In this document: one piece after another, positions 6,783 through 16,947 of the stretch
How the letters are laid out: each line of letters starts with the position of its first letter
How positions within the stretch are numbered: position 1 is the first letter of the stretch
DNA from: Mycolicibacterium grossiae
GTDB lineage: Bacteria > Actinomycetota > Actinomycetes > Mycobacteriales > Mycobacteriaceae
Length of the DNA: 64,000 bases
Direction of reading: 5' to 3'
NCBI RefSeq assembly: GCF_008329645.1
Contig: NZ_CP043474.1
Span: forward strand, 2,976,001 to 3,040,000
Made by a program: the position numbers and the translations under genes
Notes under the pieces: generated by a model
Databases searched by the model: none
Told to the model about the DNA's origin: nothing
What the model saw: only the letters and a program-made list of their open reading frames with translations

Positions 6783-8236
6783 GCGCCGACAGACTCCTCG
6801 TCCCGGGGGAGACGTGCTGGCGCGTCACCGGCGCCGACCGGTACGCCTGCATCGTCGACGGCGCCGACTACCTCCGCCACGTCAAGGCGGCGATGCTGCG
6901 CGCGCGGCACCGGATCCTGCTGATCGGCTGGGACTTCGACGCCGCCACGAACTTCGAGCGTCGCGGCAAGACGCTGCCGGGCCCCAACCAGCTCGGCACC
7001 TTCCTGCACTGGCTGCTGTGGAAGCGTCCCGACCTCGAGATCCACCTGCTCAAGTCCAACCTGCGGCTGCTGCCGGCGTTCGACGGGCTCTGGTACGGCA
7101 TCACGCCGGTCTCACTGGCCAACCGATTCACCGCCAAGCGTCTGCACCTCGCCGTCGACGGCGCCCACCCCACGGGCGCCGTGCACCACCAGAAGATCGT
7201 GGTGGTCGACGACGCGGTGGCGTTCTGCGGGGGCATCGACATCACGCTCGACCGCTGGGACGTCTCCGAACACCTCGACGTCGACGAGGGCCGGCGCACC
7301 GGCAACCGGCCCTACGGCCCGCGGCACGAGGTGGCGGCCGCCGTCGACGGCGCCGCGGCACGCGCCTTCGGGGAGTTGGCGCGCGACCGCTGGCGGGTGG
7401 CCACCGGCCGCTCGCTGCCCACCGACGTCGGCGAGCACGAGGTGTGGCCGCACGACCTGCCGGTGACCCTGACCCACGTCGACGTCGGCATCGCCCGGAC
7501 CATGCCGACGTTGCGGCGCCGCCTCGAGGTGCGCGAGGTGGAGGCGCTGAACTTCGCCGCGATCGCGGCCGCGCGGGACGTCATCTACCTGGAGAACCAG
7601 TACCTCGCATCGCGCAGCCTCGCCGACCGGCTGGCCGCCCGGCTGCGCGAACCCGACGGCCCCGAGGTGGTCATCGTGTTGCCGCGCCGCTCGGAGAGCC
7701 GGCTCGAAGAAGTGTCGATGGACAGCGCCCGCGCACGCCTGCTCGAGGTGCTGTGGGCGGCCGACGAACACGGCAGGCTGGGCGTCTACTGGCCGGTGAC
7801 CGACGGCGGCACGTCGATCTACGTGCACTCCAAGATCCTCGCGGTCGACGACCGGCTGCTGCGCATCGGCTCGTCCAACCTCAACAACCGCTCGCTGGGC
7901 TTCGACAGCGAATGCGACCTCGCCATCGAATCGCATGCCGACGGCCGCGAGGACGTCCGCGCGGCGATCGCCGCGTTCCGCAACCGGCTGGTGGCCGAGC
8001 AGCTCGGCGTCACGTCGGCGCACTTCGAGGAGGCCGTGGCCACGTCGGGCACGTTCCTCACCGCCGTGGAGACGCTGCGCGGTCAGGGCAAGACGCTGTT
8101 GCCCTTCACCGAGGACGACGTAGCCGGGGAGGTCAGCCTGTTCGCGGAGAACGACCTGATGGACCCCGACCGGACGCCGCCGTCACTGGCGCGCAGCGTG
8201 CAGCGCTTCCTCCTCGGGCTCGCCGGCCGGCCCTGA
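6779..8236 (+). CDS. Phospholipase D-family protein (two HKD motifs)
   Basis: 485 residues. The first HKD motif is HHQKIVVVDD near residues 136-145, followed by AFCGGIDITLDRWD; the second is HSKILAVDDRLLRIGSSNLNNRSLGFDSECDLAIE near residue 349. The pair of HKD motifs forms the active site of phospholipase D/cardiolipin synthase enzymes, which cut or exchange phosphodiesters through a phosphohistidine. There is no signal peptide or membrane helix, and the N-terminus resembles bacterial soluble PLDs that act at membrane lipids. It is possibly translated by coupling to a 12-codon uORF. Its 3' end overlaps the convergent MFS gene by 54 bp. Confidence 0.88.
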   Translation: MSADRLLVPGETCWRVTGADRYACIVDGADYLRHVKAAMLRARHRILLIGWDFDAATNFERRGKTLPGPNQLGTFLHWLLWKRPDLEIHLLKSNLRLLPAFDGLWYGITPVSLANRFTAKRLHLAVDGAHPTGAVHHQKIVVVDDAVAFCGGIDITLDRWDVSEHLDVDEGRRTGNRPYGPRHEVAAAVDGAAARAFGELARDRWRVATGRSLPTDVGEHEVWPHDLPVTLTHVDVGIARTMPTLRRRLEVREVEALNFAAIAAARDVIYLENQYLASRSLADRLAARLREPDGPEVVIVLPRRSESRLEEVSMDSARARLLEVLWAADEHGRLGVYWPVTDGGTSIYVHSKILAVDDRLLRIGSSNLNNRSLGFDSECDLAIESHADGREDVRAAIAAFRNRLVAEQLGVTSAHFEEAVATSGTFLTAVETLRGQGKTLLPFTEDDVAGEVSLFAENDLMDPDRTPPSLARSVQRFLLGLAGRP

Positions 8237-9457
8237 CGCCGGGTGCTGCCGGGGCGGGAGATGCCGCGACCACCCGGATGCACACCGCACCGCGCAGGCC
8301 GCGGCCAGCACGCCCACCGCGGTGAGCATCACCGGATAGCCGAACCAGTGCGCCAGCGCCGCGAGCGCGGCCGGCAGCAGGAACCCGACGTAGGCCAGCG
8401 AGTAGTAGACCCCGGTCATGCCCGCCAACTCGTCGGGCTCGGCGATGCGCTGCACCTCGAGCAGTCCCGACACGACCGCGATGCCGTAGGCGCAGCCGAG
8501 CAGCATGGCCACCAGGACGGCGAGCACCGGCGACGCGGTGACGGCGGTGGCCACCGCGGCGAACACCCCGACCGTCATCAGCACCATCGACACGACCACC
8601 GCGCGGGCGCTCGACTGGTCGTCGAGGCGGCGGGCGATCGGCTGCACCAGCACGCCGCAGGTCAGCGTCAGCACCGTCAACCCGGCGGTGTAGAGCAGCG
8701 CCCACGAGCCCAGTTCGTCGGCGACCAGGGACGGCACGATGGCGTACGCGATGGCCGCGGACCCGAAGATCCACGGCGCCATCGGCACCACCACGTGCGT
8801 GAAGCGGCGGTGCCCGGCGGCGGGCACGGCGAGGCTGCGCAGGAAGCCGCGGGCGCCCGCCTCGGTGCGGGTCTCGGTCCTCGTCTCGGTGCCGAGCCGC
8901 AGCACCGCCCACAGCGCGGGCACGCACAGCGCGGCATGCACCAGGTAGGTCAGCACCAGCGGCAGCGGGGCGAAGGCAGCGAGCAGACCCGCGCACAACG
9001 GGCCGACGCCTAGCCCGAGCGTGAGGCAGATCGACGACCGCCGCGCACCGGCGCCGGGCGACGCGTCGCCGAACGGCGGCCGGGACAGCTCGGTGATCCA
9101 CGCCGAACCGACGGCCATGGCGATGCCGACCGACAGCCCGCTGAACAGCCGGCCGCCGAACAGCGCCCAGAACCCCGCGACGTCCCCGGCGGCGATGACG
9201 AGGCTGCCGAGCGCAGCGCTCGCGACGCCCGCGGCCATGACCGCGCGCCGGCCGTGCCGGTCCGACAGTGCCGAGGCGACGAGCAGGCCGGGCACCAGAC
9301 CCAGCACGTACGCGCCGAGCAGCACGTCGACGTCGACGCGGGTGTATCCGCCGTGCTGGGCGTAGGCGATGAGCAGGGGGGTGAACTGGTTGCCGCCCCA
9401 GCCGCAGCAGAACGCGGCGAAGGCGACGGCCAGCCAGGCCGGGACGCGGGCCCTCAT
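8183..9457 (-). CDS. MFS transporter, partner of GntR regulator
   Basis: 424 residues with about twelve hydrophobic helices and the MFS loop 2-3 motif SDRHGRRAVMAAG (residues about 65-77). N-terminus MRARVPAWLAVAFAAFCCGWGGNQFTPLLIAY is membrane helix 1. The proximity of an FCD-type GntR regulator, overlapping by 4 nt (ATGA) immediately upstream, suggests a two-gene operon where the regulator senses the transported compound. Substrate unknown. The last 25 residues are Pro/Gly-rich and run into the opposite strand of the phospholipase gene. Confidence 0.85.
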   Translation of the reverse strand: MRARVPAWLAVAFAAFCCGWGGNQFTPLLIAYAQHGGYTRVDVDVLLGAYVLGLVPGLLVASALSDRHGRRAVMAAGVASAALGSLVIAAGDVAGFWALFGGRLFSGLSVGIAMAVGSAWITELSRPPFGDASPGAGARRSSICLTLGLGVGPLCAGLLAAFAPLPLVLTYLVHAALCVPALWAVLRLGTETRTETRTEAGARGFLRSLAVPAAGHRRFTHVVVPMAPWIFGSAAIAYAIVPSLVADELGSWALLYTAGLTVLTLTCGVLVQPIARRLDDQSSARAVVVSMVLMTVGVFAAVATAVTASPVLAVLVAMLLGCAYGIAVVSGLLEVQRIAEPDELAGMTGVYYSLAYVGFLLPAALAALAHWFGYPVMLTAVGVLAAACAVRCASGWSRHLPPRQHPASGPAGEPEEEALHAARQ

Positions 9458-10098
9458 CGCAGCACCACCCGGTAGGTCGCCTCGAGGTGCGCGAGCAGCG
9501 CCGCCTCGAACTCCTCGACGTCACACCGCTCGATCGCGGCCGCCAGCCGGCGATGCTCGTCGATCAGCAGCTCCAGGCGGTGCGCATCGGACTGTGCCGC
9601 CGAGGCGATCATCCGGCGCTGCCGGTCGCTCAGCGAGCCGTAGAAGCGGCGTGCCAGCCCGTTGCCCGCGACGTCGACGATGCGGCGGTGGAAGGCGTCG
9701 TCGGCGGCGGCGAACTGCTCGGCGTCCCCGGCGTCCACGCCGCGGCGCTGGGCGTCGAGCAGCGCGGTGAGGTCGCCGAACAGTCGGTCGACGTCGGCGG
9801 GGGTGCGGCAGAGCCGCCGCACGGCCGCGGTCTCCAGCGCGAGCCGCATCTCGAGCAGGTCGGTGGCGTCCTGTGCGGACATCGCGACCACCACGGCGCC
9901 GCGGCGCGGCAGCAGTTCGAGCAGGTCCTCGGCGGCCAGCCGGAGGAATGCCTCGTGGACCGGGGTGCGGCTCACGCCGAGTCGCGCGGCGACCTCGACC
10001 TCGCTGAGCAGCTGTCCGCCGCGCATGCCGCCGGACAGGATCTCGTCCTTGGTCGCCTGATAGGCGCGCTGACTGCTCGACTCCTGGATGGCTGTCAC
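9454..10098 (-). CDS. GntR-family transcriptional regulator, FCD domain
   Basis: 214 residues. Residues about 8-75 form the winged helix (AYQATKDEILSGGMRGGQLLSEVEVAARLGVSRTPVHEAFLRLAAEDLLELLPRRGAVV), with the GntR signature S-VEVA-RLGVSRTPV. The rest is an FCD effector domain (DATDLLEMRLALETAAVRRL, ADDAFHRRIVDVAGN, EHRRLAAAIERCDVEEFEAALLAHLEATY) whose His/Asp residues usually bind a metal and a carboxylate ligand. It overlaps the MFS gene by 4 nt. A 20-bp perfect palindrome 20 nt upstream of its start is the probable operator, so it likely represses itself and the exporter. That palindrome is also near the cobalamin riboswitch promoter. Confidence 0.88.
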   Translation of the reverse strand: MTAIQESSSQRAYQATKDEILSGGMRGGQLLSEVEVAARLGVSRTPVHEAFLRLAAEDLLELLPRRGAVVVAMSAQDATDLLEMRLALETAAVRRLCRTPADVDRLFGDLTALLDAQRRGVDAGDAEQFAAADDAFHRRIVDVAGNGLARRFYGSLSDRQRRMIASAAQSDAHRLELLIDEHRRLAAAIERCDVEEFEAALLAHLEATYRVVLR

Positions 10099-10117
10099 GT
10101 CCGCTCACGCTACGCCT

Positions 10118-10137
10118 TGCATGCAAGCTTGCATGCA
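10118..10137. promoter_or_regulatory. 20-bp perfect palindrome, probable GntR operator
   Basis: TGCATGCAAG-CTTGCATGCA is a perfect palindrome; each half also contains TGCATGCA, so two overlapping sites are possible (TTGCATGCAA 10117-10126). It lies 20 nt upstream of the GntR start and about 25 nt upstream of the -10 (TAAGCT 10163-10168) of the cobN leader. Confidence 0.75.
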
Positions 10138-10162
10138 TGCTGTGGGAGGCATCACCACCCCC

Positions 10163-10168
10163 TAAGCT
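10163..10168 (+). promoter_or_regulatory. -10 hexamer TAAGCT for the cobN transcript
   Basis: TAAGCT precedes the riboswitch aptamer by a few bases, so transcription probably starts near 10175 and gives a leader of about 140 nt. Confidence 0.45.
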
Positions 10169-10171
10169 GAG

Positions 10172-10278
10172 CCGGTTAGGTCTCGTGGCGACAGGAACCC
10201 GGTGCGACTCCGGGGCGGTTCCGCCACTGTGAGGGTCCCGGCCACGCCCGGGCCCGAGCCAGACACTGGTCACGGGGC
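10172..10278 (+). ncRNA. Cobalamin riboswitch
   Basis: The leader of cobN contains the conserved cobalamin aptamer elements in order: GGTGCGACTCCGG, the B12 box region CCGCCACTGTGAG (about 10220-10232) and GAGCCAGACACTGG (10255-10268). Downstream, CGGGG-CGCGAA-CCCCG (10290-10305) makes a hairpin touching the GAGGAGG ribosome-binding site of cobN, which suggests control of translation (ribosome-site masking) by adenosylcobalamin. Boundaries are approximate. Confidence 0.88.
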
Positions 10279-10315
10279 ATCCGACCGCACGGGGCGCGAA
10301 CCCCGAGGAGGACCC

Positions 10316-13300
10316 ATGCACCCTGCCGCATTCGAGGCCGCATCCGACGCCGCAACCGAGACCACCCCGGAGCCGACCGACGGCCGCACCCGGCGCATCG
10401 CCCTGCTGTCGACGTCGGACACCGACCTGCTGTCCGCCCGGGCCAGCGGCGCCGCCTACGTGCTGGCCAACCCGGCGCGCCACGGGGTCGACGCCGGCCT
10501 CGGCGACGTGGACGTCGTGGTGCTACGGGTGCTCGGCTCCTCGGCCGAGGTCGCCGACGAACTCACCGCGCTGCGCGCCACCGGGCGGCCGCTGGTGGTG
10601 CTGGGCGGCGAACGCGCCCCCAGCCCTGAACTCATGGAGCAGTCCACGGTGCCCATCGGGCTGGCCGCTCAGGCGCACGCCTACCTGGCCGAGGGAGGAC
10701 CGGCCAACCTCGGTCAGCTGCACGCCTTCCTGTGCGACACCGTGCTGCTCACCGGTGAGGGCTTCGACGAGCCCGTCACCATCCCGGAGTGGGGGCTGGC
10801 CGCCCGGCCGGCCGCGGCCGCGCCGGACGGGCGGGCCCGGGTCGGCGTGCTGTACTACCGCGCCCACGAGGTCAGCGGCAACGCGGCCTTCGCGCACGCG
10901 CTCGCCGACGCCATTGACGCGACCGGCGACGCCATCGGCGTGCCGATCTTCGCCTCGTCGCTGCGCAGCGCCCCGGACGCGCTGTTCGACGCACTCGGCA
11001 CCCTCGACGCCATCGTCGTCAGCATGCTCGCCGCCGGCGGCTCGAAGTCCGCGATGGCGAGCGCCGGCGAGGACGACGCGTCCTGGGACATCGAACGCAT
11101 CGCCGCGATGGACGTGCCCGTCCTGCAGGGACTGTGCCTGACGTCGTCGCGCGCGGAGTGGGAGGCCAACGACGACGGCGTCACCCCCCTAGACTCCGCG
11201 ACCCAGATCGCCATCCCCGAGTTCGACGGCCGCATCATCACCGCGCCGTACTCCTTCAAGGAGGTCGACGACGATGGGCTGCCGCACTACGTCGCCGACG
11301 CCGAGCGCTGCGCCCGCGTGGCCGCCATCGCGGTCAACCACGCCCGGCTGCGCCGCCTGCCGAACGCCGAGAAGAAACTCGCCCTGGTCCTCTCGGCGTA
11401 CCCCACCAAGCACTCCCGCGTCGGCAACGCCGTCGGCCTGGACACCCCGGCGTCGGCGGTGCGGCTGCTGCACCGCCTCGCGGCGGCCGGCTACGACGTC
11501 GGCGACGGCTTCGGGGTGCTGGACATCGACGACGAGACCGTCGCCGGCGACCGGCTGATCCACACCGTCATCGAGGCCGGCGGCCAGGACGAGGCGTGGC
11601 TGACCTCCGCGCAGCTGACCGACGCGCAGGTCCGCGTCACCGCCGAGCAGTACGCCGCCTGGACCGCCGACCTGCCCGCCGAGCTGCGCGACGAGATCGC
11701 CCGGGCGTGGGGACCGGCACCCGGCACGCTGTTCGTCAACGACGCCGGCGAGATCGTGCTCGCCGCACTGCGATCCGGCAACGTCGTGCTGATGGTCCAG
11801 CCGCCCCGCGGCTTCGGCGAGAACCCGGTGGCCATCTACCACGATCCCGACCTCGCGGTCAGTCACCACTACTTGGCGGCCTACCGGTGGCTCGAGCACG
11901 GCTTCGGCGCGCACGCGGTGGTGCACCTCGGCAAGCACGGCTCGATGGAGTGGCTGCCCGGCAAGAACGCCGCGCTGTCGGCGGCGTGCGCCACCGACGC
12001 GGTGCTCGGCAACCTGCCGCTCATCTATCCGTTCCTCGTCAACGACCCCGGTGAGGGCGCCCAGGCCAAGCGGCGCGCGCACGCGACGATCGTCGACCAC
12101 CTGATCCCGCCGATGGCCCGCGCCGAGAGCTACGGCGACATCGCCCGGCTCGAGCAGCTGCTCGACGAGTACGGCAACATCGCCGCCATGGATCCGGCCA
12201 AGCTGCCGGCGATCCGCGGCGAGATCTGGAACCTCATGCGCGCGGCGGAGATGCACCGCGACCTCGGCCTCGACGACCGTCCCGACGACGAGGAGTTCGA
12301 CGACTTCCTGCTGCACGTCGACGGCTGGCTGTGCGAGATCAAGGACGCCCAGATCCGCGACGGCCTGCACGTGCTCGGCGGCGCCCCGGTCGGCGAGGCG
12401 CGGGTCAACCTGGTGCTCGCGATCCTGCGCGCCGCGCAGGTGTGGGGTGGCAAGGACCACGCCGTCCCCGGCCTGCGTGCCGCACTGGGCCTCAAGGAGG
12501 GTGCCGAGACCACCGCCGTCGACGAGATCGAGACGCGGGCACGCGGTCTCGTCGAGGCCATGGAGGCGGCACACTGGGCGCCGCAAACCTCCGACACGCT
12601 GACCGTCGACCCCGACGTGCGGGCCGTGCTGCGGTTCGCCGCAGAGGAGGTGGTGCCCCGATTGGCCGGCACGGCAAGCGAACTCGACGCCGTGCTGCAC
12701 GCGCTCGACGGCGGCTTCGTGCGCCCCGGCCCGTCCGGCTCGCCGCTGCGCGGCCTGGTCAACGTGCTGCCGACCGGGCGCAACTTCTACACCGTCGACC
12801 CGCGCGCGGTGCCGTCGCGGCTCGCGTGGCAGACCGGACAGGCCATGGCCGAATCGCTGTGCCGGCGCTACCTCGACGACACCGGCTCCTACCCGGAGTC
12901 GGTCGGGCTGTCGGTGTGGGGCACCAGCGCCATGCGCACGTCGGGCGACGACGTGGCCGAGGTGCTGGCGCTGCTGGGCGTCCGTCCGGAGTGGGACGAG
13001 GCGTCGCGACGGGTCAGCCGCCTGGAGGTGGTGCCGCTCGACGAGCTGGGCCGCCCGCGCATCGACGTGACGGTTCGCATCTCCGGCTTCTTCCGTGACG
13101 CCTTCCCGCACGTGGTGACGATGCTCGACGACGCGGTGCGGATGGTGGCGCTGCTCGACGAACCGGACGAGCAGAACTACGTCGCCGCGCACGCCCGCGC
13201 CGACCTCGCTGCCCACGGCGACGAGCGGCGCGCCACCACCCGCGTCTTCGGCTCCAAGCCGGGGTCCTACGGCGCCGGCATCCTGCAGGTCGTCGAGGCC

Positions 13301-13966
13301 GGCACCTGGCGTGACGACAAGGACCTCGCCGAGGTGTACACGGCCTGGGGCGGTTTCGCCTACGGCCGCGGCCTCGACGGTGCGGCCGCCGCCGACGACA
13401 TGCGCACCAACTACGCGCGGATCAAGGTGGCGGCGAAGAACATCGACACCCGCGAGCACGACATCGCCGACAGCGACGACTACTTCCAGTACCACGGCGG
13501 CATGATCGCCACGGTGCGGGCGCTCACCGGCTCCGATCCCCGCGCCTACGTGGGGGATTCGACGTCGCCGGACGCCGTGCGCACCCGCACCCTCGGCGAG
13601 GAGACGGCGCGGGTGTTCCGTGCGCGGGTGGTCAACCCGCGGTGGATCTCCGCGATGCGCCGGCACGGCTACAAGGGCGCCTTCGAACTGGCCGCCACCG
13701 TCGACTACCTGTTCGGCTTCGACGCCACCGCCGGCGTGGTGCACGACTGGATGTACGAGAAGCTCGCGCAGTCCTACGTGCTGGACCCCGAGACCCGCGA
13801 GTTCCTGGACCGCTCGAATCCCTGGGCCCTGCACGGCATGGTGGAGCGCCTGCAGGAGGCGGCCGACCGCGGCCTGTGGGCCGACCCGTCACCGGAGACG
13901 CTCGCCGCGCTGCAGCAGGCCTACCTCGACGTCGAGGGCGACCTCGAGAGCCGCGCGGGTGGCTGA
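10316..13966 (+). CDS. cobN: Cobaltochelatase large subunit CobN
   Basis: 1216 residues, the usual size of CobN. It inserts cobalt into hydrogenobyrinic acid a,c-diamide in the aerobic cobalamin pathway, in the cytoplasm, using an ATPase partner. Recognised segments include VVHLGKHGSMEWLPGKNAALS, YPFLVNDPGEGAQAKRRAHATIVDHLIPPMARAESYGD, KPGSYGAGILQVVEAGTWRDDKDLAEVYTAWGGFAYGRG and HRDLGL. ATG 10316 has GAGGAGG 5 nt upstream and lies just after the riboswitch; the frame is open further upstream only inside the aptamer. No CobS/CobT genes are in the window; the ChlI/ChlD-type ATPase at 20396-22393 is the likely partner. It overlaps cobF by 8 nt. Confidence 0.95.
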   Translation: MHPAAFEAASDAATETTPEPTDGRTRRIALLSTSDTDLLSARASGAAYVLANPARHGVDAGLGDVDVVVLRVLGSSAEVADELTALRATGRPLVVLGGERAPSPELMEQSTVPIGLAAQAHAYLAEGGPANLGQLHAFLCDTVLLTGEGFDEPVTIPEWGLAARPAAAAPDGRARVGVLYYRAHEVSGNAAFAHALADAIDATGDAIGVPIFASSLRSAPDALFDALGTLDAIVVSMLAAGGSKSAMASAGEDDASWDIERIAAMDVPVLQGLCLTSSRAEWEANDDGVTPLDSATQIAIPEFDGRIITAPYSFKEVDDDGLPHYVADAERCARVAAIAVNHARLRRLPNAEKKLALVLSAYPTKHSRVGNAVGLDTPASAVRLLHRLAAAGYDVGDGFGVLDIDDETVAGDRLIHTVIEAGGQDEAWLTSAQLTDAQVRVTAEQYAAWTADLPAELRDEIARAWGPAPGTLFVNDAGEIVLAALRSGNVVLMVQPPRGFGENPVAIYHDPDLAVSHHYLAAYRWLEHGFGAHAVVHLGKHGSMEWLPGKNAALSAACATDAVLGNLPLIYPFLVNDPGEGAQAKRRAHATIVDHLIPPMARAESYGDIARLEQLLDEYGNIAAMDPAKLPAIRGEIWNLMRAAEMHRDLGLDDRPDDEEFDDFLLHVDGWLCEIKDAQIRDGLHVLGGAPVGEARVNLVLAILRAAQVWGGKDHAVPGLRAALGLKEGAETTAVDEIETRARGLVEAMEAAHWAPQTSDTLTVDPDVRAVLRFAAEEVVPRLAGTASELDAVLHALDGGFVRPGPSGSPLRGLVNVLPTGRNFYTVDPRAVPSRLAWQTGQAMAESLCRRYLDDTGSYPESVGLSVWGTSAMRTSGDDVAEVLALLGVRPEWDEASRRVSRLEVVPLDELGRPRIDVTVRISGFFRDAFPHVVTMLDDAVRMVALLDEPDEQNYVAAHARADLAAHGDERRATTRVFGSKPGSYGAGILQVVEAGTWRDDKDLAEVYTAWGGFAYGRGLDGAAAADDMRTNYARIKVAAKNIDTREHDIADSDDYFQYHGGMIATVRALTGSDPRAYVGDSTSPDAVRTRTLGEETARVFRARVVNPRWISAMRRHGYKGAFELAATVDYLFGFDATAGVVHDWMYEKLAQSYVLDPETREFLDRSNPWALHGMVERLQEAADRGLWADPSPETLAALQQAYLDVEGDLESRAGG

Positions 13967-14726
13967 CCCGGTCCGGGTCCGCATTCTCGGCGTCGGCATG
14001 GGGCCCCGGCACGTCACCCCGGAGGTCGCCGATGCGCTGCGCGGGTGCGACTACGTGCTCGCCGCCGACAAGGGCGAGAGCGGGGTCGGTGACGACGACG
14101 GTCTGCTCGCGCTGCGCCGCGCAATCGTCGACGCGCACGGCGGACCGGAGATCGTCGAGGTGCCCGACCCGCCGCGCGACCGGTCAACGGGCCTCGACGA
14201 CCGCGGCTACGCCGCAGCGGTCGCCGACTGGCACGCCGCCCGCGCCGAGCGCTACGCCGCGGAACTGCGCGCGCGCGGCGGCACGGCGGCGTTCCTGGTG
14301 TGGGGCGACCCGGCGCTGTACGACTCGACCATCCGCGTCGTCGAACGCATCCAGAACCTCGGTGTCGCACTGGAATTCGACGTGCTGCCCGGCATCAGCG
14401 CGCCGCAGCTGCTGGCCGCTCGGCACCGCATCGTGCTGCACGAGGTGGGCCGCGCCGTGCACGTCACCACGGGCCGCACACTCGCCGCGGCCGTCGCCGC
14501 CGGCCAGGACAACGTCGTCACCATGCTCAACCCGCCGCCGGAGCGGCTCGACCTGGCCGGCCTAGACGACTGGACGGTGTGGTGGGGCGCCAACCTCGGC
14601 GCGGTGGGGGAGCGGCTGGTCACCGGCAGGCTCGCCGACGTCGTCGGACGCATCGCCGCCGAGCGCGCCGCCGCGAAGGCGGAGGCCGGCTGGGTGATGG
14701 ACGTCTACCTGCTGAGGAGCGGCTGA
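13959..14726 (+). CDS. cobF: Precorrin-6A synthase (deacetylating) CobF
   Basis: 255 residues. CobF methylates precorrin-5 at C1 with SAM and removes the acetyl group to give precorrin-6A. Family features: [34 protein letters not shown] at the N-terminus, [21 protein letters not shown] (GDP-Y SAM loop), and [33 protein letters not shown]. It starts at GTG 13959 inside the end of cobN and ends overlapping cobQ (TGATG), so it belongs to the riboswitch operon. Established knowledge: cobF is absent in the M. tuberculosis complex but retained in other mycobacteria, so this strain is not from that complex and should make the intact corrin ring. Confidence 0.93.
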   Translation: MADPVRVRILGVGMGPRHVTPEVADALRGCDYVLAADKGESGVGDDDGLLALRRAIVDAHGGPEIVEVPDPPRDRSTGLDDRGYAAAVADWHAARAERYAAELRARGGTAAFLVWGDPALYDSTIRVVERIQNLGVALEFDVLPGISAPQLLAARHRIVLHEVGRAVHVTTGRTLAAAVAAGQDNVVTMLNPPPERLDLAGLDDWTVWWGANLGAVGERLVTGRLADVVGRIAAERAAAKAEAGWVMDVYLLRSG

Positions 14727-16201
14727 TGGCGGGCCTGCTCATCGCGGGCACCACCAGCGACGCCGGCAAGAGCGCGGTCACCACCGGGCTGTGCCGCGCG
14801 CTGGCCCGCCGTGGCGTCCGGGTGGCGCCGTACAAGGCGCAGAACATGAGCAACAACTCCATGGTGTGCCCCGGCGCCGACGGCGCCGGAGTGGAGATCG
14901 GCCGCGCGCAGTGGGTGCAGGCGCTCGCCGCCGAGGCGACCCCCGAGCCGGCGATGAACCCGGTGCTGCTAAAACCGGGCAGCGACCAGCGCAGCCACGT
15001 CGTCCTCATGGGCAGGCCCTGGGGCGAGGTGGCGTCCTCGGACTGGCTCGAGGGCCGGCGGCCGCTCGCCGAGGCCGCGCACCGCGCGTTCGACGACCTC
15101 GCCGACCGCTACGACGTCGTCCTCGCCGAGGGAGCGGGCAGCCCCGCCGAGATCAACCTGCGGGCAGGCGATTACGTCAACATGGGGCTGGCGCGGCACG
15201 CCGGGCTGCCGACGATCGTCGTCGGCGACATCGACCGCGGCGGCGTGTTCGCCGCCTTCCTCGGCACCGTCGCGCTGCTGTCGCCCGCCGACCAGGCGCT
15301 GGTGACGGGCTTCGTGGTCAACAAGTTCCGCGGTGCAACCGACCTGCTGGCGCCCGGACTGCGCGACCTCGAACGCCTCACCGGACGGACGGTGTACGGC
15401 ACGCTGCCGTGGCGCGGCGACGTGTGGCTCGACTCCGAGGACGCCCTCGACCTGGCGGGCCGTCGCGCGGCGGGCACCGGCGCCCGCCGGGTGGTGGTGG
15501 TGCGGCTGCCGCGTATCAGCAACTTCACCGACGTCGACGCCCTCGGTCTGGAGCCGGGGCTCGACGTCGTGTTCGCCAGCGACGCACGCGAACTCGCCGA
15601 CGCGGACCTGCTGGTACTGCCGGGCACGCGCGCGACGATCGCCGACCTCGCGTGGCTGCGGGCGCGCGGGTTGGACCGTGCGGTGCTCGCGCACGCCGCC
15701 GCGGGCAAGCCGCTGCTCGGCATCTGCGGCGGCTTCCAGATGTTGGGCCGCACGATCCGCGATCCGCACGGCGTCGAAGGCTCGCCGGCGACGGTCGACG
15801 GCCTCGGCCTGCTGGACGTCGAGACGACGTTCGGTGCGGAGAAGGTGCTGCGGCTGCCGAGCGGAACGGGCCTCGGCGCGCCCGCGTCGGGCTACGAGAT
15901 CCACCACGGCCGCGTCACCCGCGGCGACGCCGCCGACGACTTCCTCGGCGGTGCCCGCGCCGGGTTGGTCTTCGGCACGATGTGGCACGGCTCGCTGGAG
16001 GGGGACGCGCTGCGGGCGGCGCTGCTGCGCGAGACGCTCGGCCTCCCAGCGTCGGGGGCGTCCTTCGCCGCGGCGCGCCGGCGCCGCCTCGACCTGCTCG
16101 GCGACCTCGTCGAGGAGCACCTCGACGTCGACGCGCTGCTCGAGCTAGCGACCCGCGGCGCGCCCGACGGGCTGCCGTTCCTGCCGCCGGGTGCGCCGTG
16201 A
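14726..16201 (+). CDS. cobQ: Cobyric acid synthase CobQ
   Basis: 491 residues. CobQ amidates positions b, d, e and g of adenosylcobyrinic a,c-diamide with glutamine and ATP. It has the N-terminal ATP-binding domain ([59 protein letters not shown]) and the C-terminal glutaminase-like domain with the nucleophile Cys in [12 protein letters not shown] and His in [16 protein letters not shown] 14726 overlaps the cobF stop by one base and its TGA overlaps the cobK GTG as GTGA. Confidence 0.95.
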   Translation: MAGLLIAGTTSDAGKSAVTTGLCRALARRGVRVAPYKAQNMSNNSMVCPGADGAGVEIGRAQWVQALAAEATPEPAMNPVLLKPGSDQRSHVVLMGRPWGEVASSDWLEGRRPLAEAAHRAFDDLADRYDVVLAEGAGSPAEINLRAGDYVNMGLARHAGLPTIVVGDIDRGGVFAAFLGTVALLSPADQALVTGFVVNKFRGATDLLAPGLRDLERLTGRTVYGTLPWRGDVWLDSEDALDLAGRRAAGTGARRVVVVRLPRISNFTDVDALGLEPGLDVVFASDARELADADLLVLPGTRATIADLAWLRARGLDRAVLAHAAAGKPLLGICGGFQMLGRTIRDPHGVEGSPATVDGLGLLDVETTFGAEKVLRLPSGTGLGAPASGYEIHHGRVTRGDAADDFLGGARAGLVFGTMWHGSLEGDALRAALLRETLGLPASGASFAAARRRRLDLLGDLVEEHLDVDALLELATRGAPDGLPFLPPGAP

Positions 16202-16947
16202 CCGGCGCGCGGATCCTGCTGCTGGGCGGCACGGCCGAGGCCCGCACGCTGGCGCGGCGGCTGGTCGACGCCGGCGTGCCGGTGACCAGTTCGCTCGCGG
16301 GCCGGGTGGCCCGGCCTCGGCTGCCGGTCGGGTCGGTACGCATCGGCGGCTTCGGGGGCGTCGACGGATTGCGTTCGGCGCTCGCGCAATTCGATGCCGT
16401 CGTCGATGCCACCCACCCGTTCGCGGCGACCATCTCGGCCACCGCCGCGCTCGCCTGCGCCGCCGAGGCCCGCCCGCTGCTGCGGCTGCAGCGGCCCGGG
16501 TGGGCGGACCGTGCGCGACCGTCCTGGCACTGGGTGGACACGCACGCCGAGGCGGCCGCCGCGACCCACGCCCGGGGCACCCGGCCGGTGCTGACGGTGG
16601 GACGCCAGCAGCTGCACCAATTCGTCGGCCCCCTGGCCGACGCCGCGGTGCTGGCGCGCGTGGTGGACGACCCGGAGATCGCCCTGCCCCCGGGCTGGCG
16701 CGTGGTGCACGACCGCGGGCCCTACGCGGCCGACGGTGAGCGCGCACTGTTGCGCGAACACCGCGCCGACGTACTGGTGACCAAGGACTCCGGCGGCGAG
16801 TACACCTGGCCCAAACTCGTTGCCGCCGAGGAACTCCGCCTCCCGGTGGTGATCGTGCGCCGGCCTCCGATACCGGCCGGTGTGCGCGTCGTGCACGACG
16901 TCGAGGACGTGCTGGCCTGGGTCGCGGGGCTGCGCCGCCTCGACTAG
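16198..16947 (+). CDS. cobK: Precorrin-6A reductase CobK
   Basis: 249 residues. CobK reduces precorrin-6A to precorrin-6B with NADPH, the step right after CobF. Recognised: [21 protein letters not shown] at the N-terminus, [84 protein letters not shown]. It is coupled to cobQ by a 4-nt overlap and is the last gene of the riboswitch-led run. Its stop shares a CTAG with convergent cobD. Confidence 0.93.
   Translation: MTGARILLLGGTAEARTLARRLVDAGVPVTSSLAGRVARPRLPVGSVRIGGFGGVDGLRSALAQFDAVVDATHPFAATISATAALACAAEARPLLRLQRPGWADRARPSWHWVDTHAEAAAATHARGTRPVLTVGRQQLHQFVGPLADAAVLARVVDDPEIALPPGWRVVHDRGPYAADGERALLREHRADVLVTKDSGGEYTWPKLVAAEELRLPVVIVRRPPIPAGVRVVHDVEDVLAWVAGLRRLD

Noticed and set aside
11189..13834. 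881-codon open frame antisense to cobN
   Set aside because: The composition is typical of antisense frames in high-GC genes and shows no domain; cobN on the other strand is certain.
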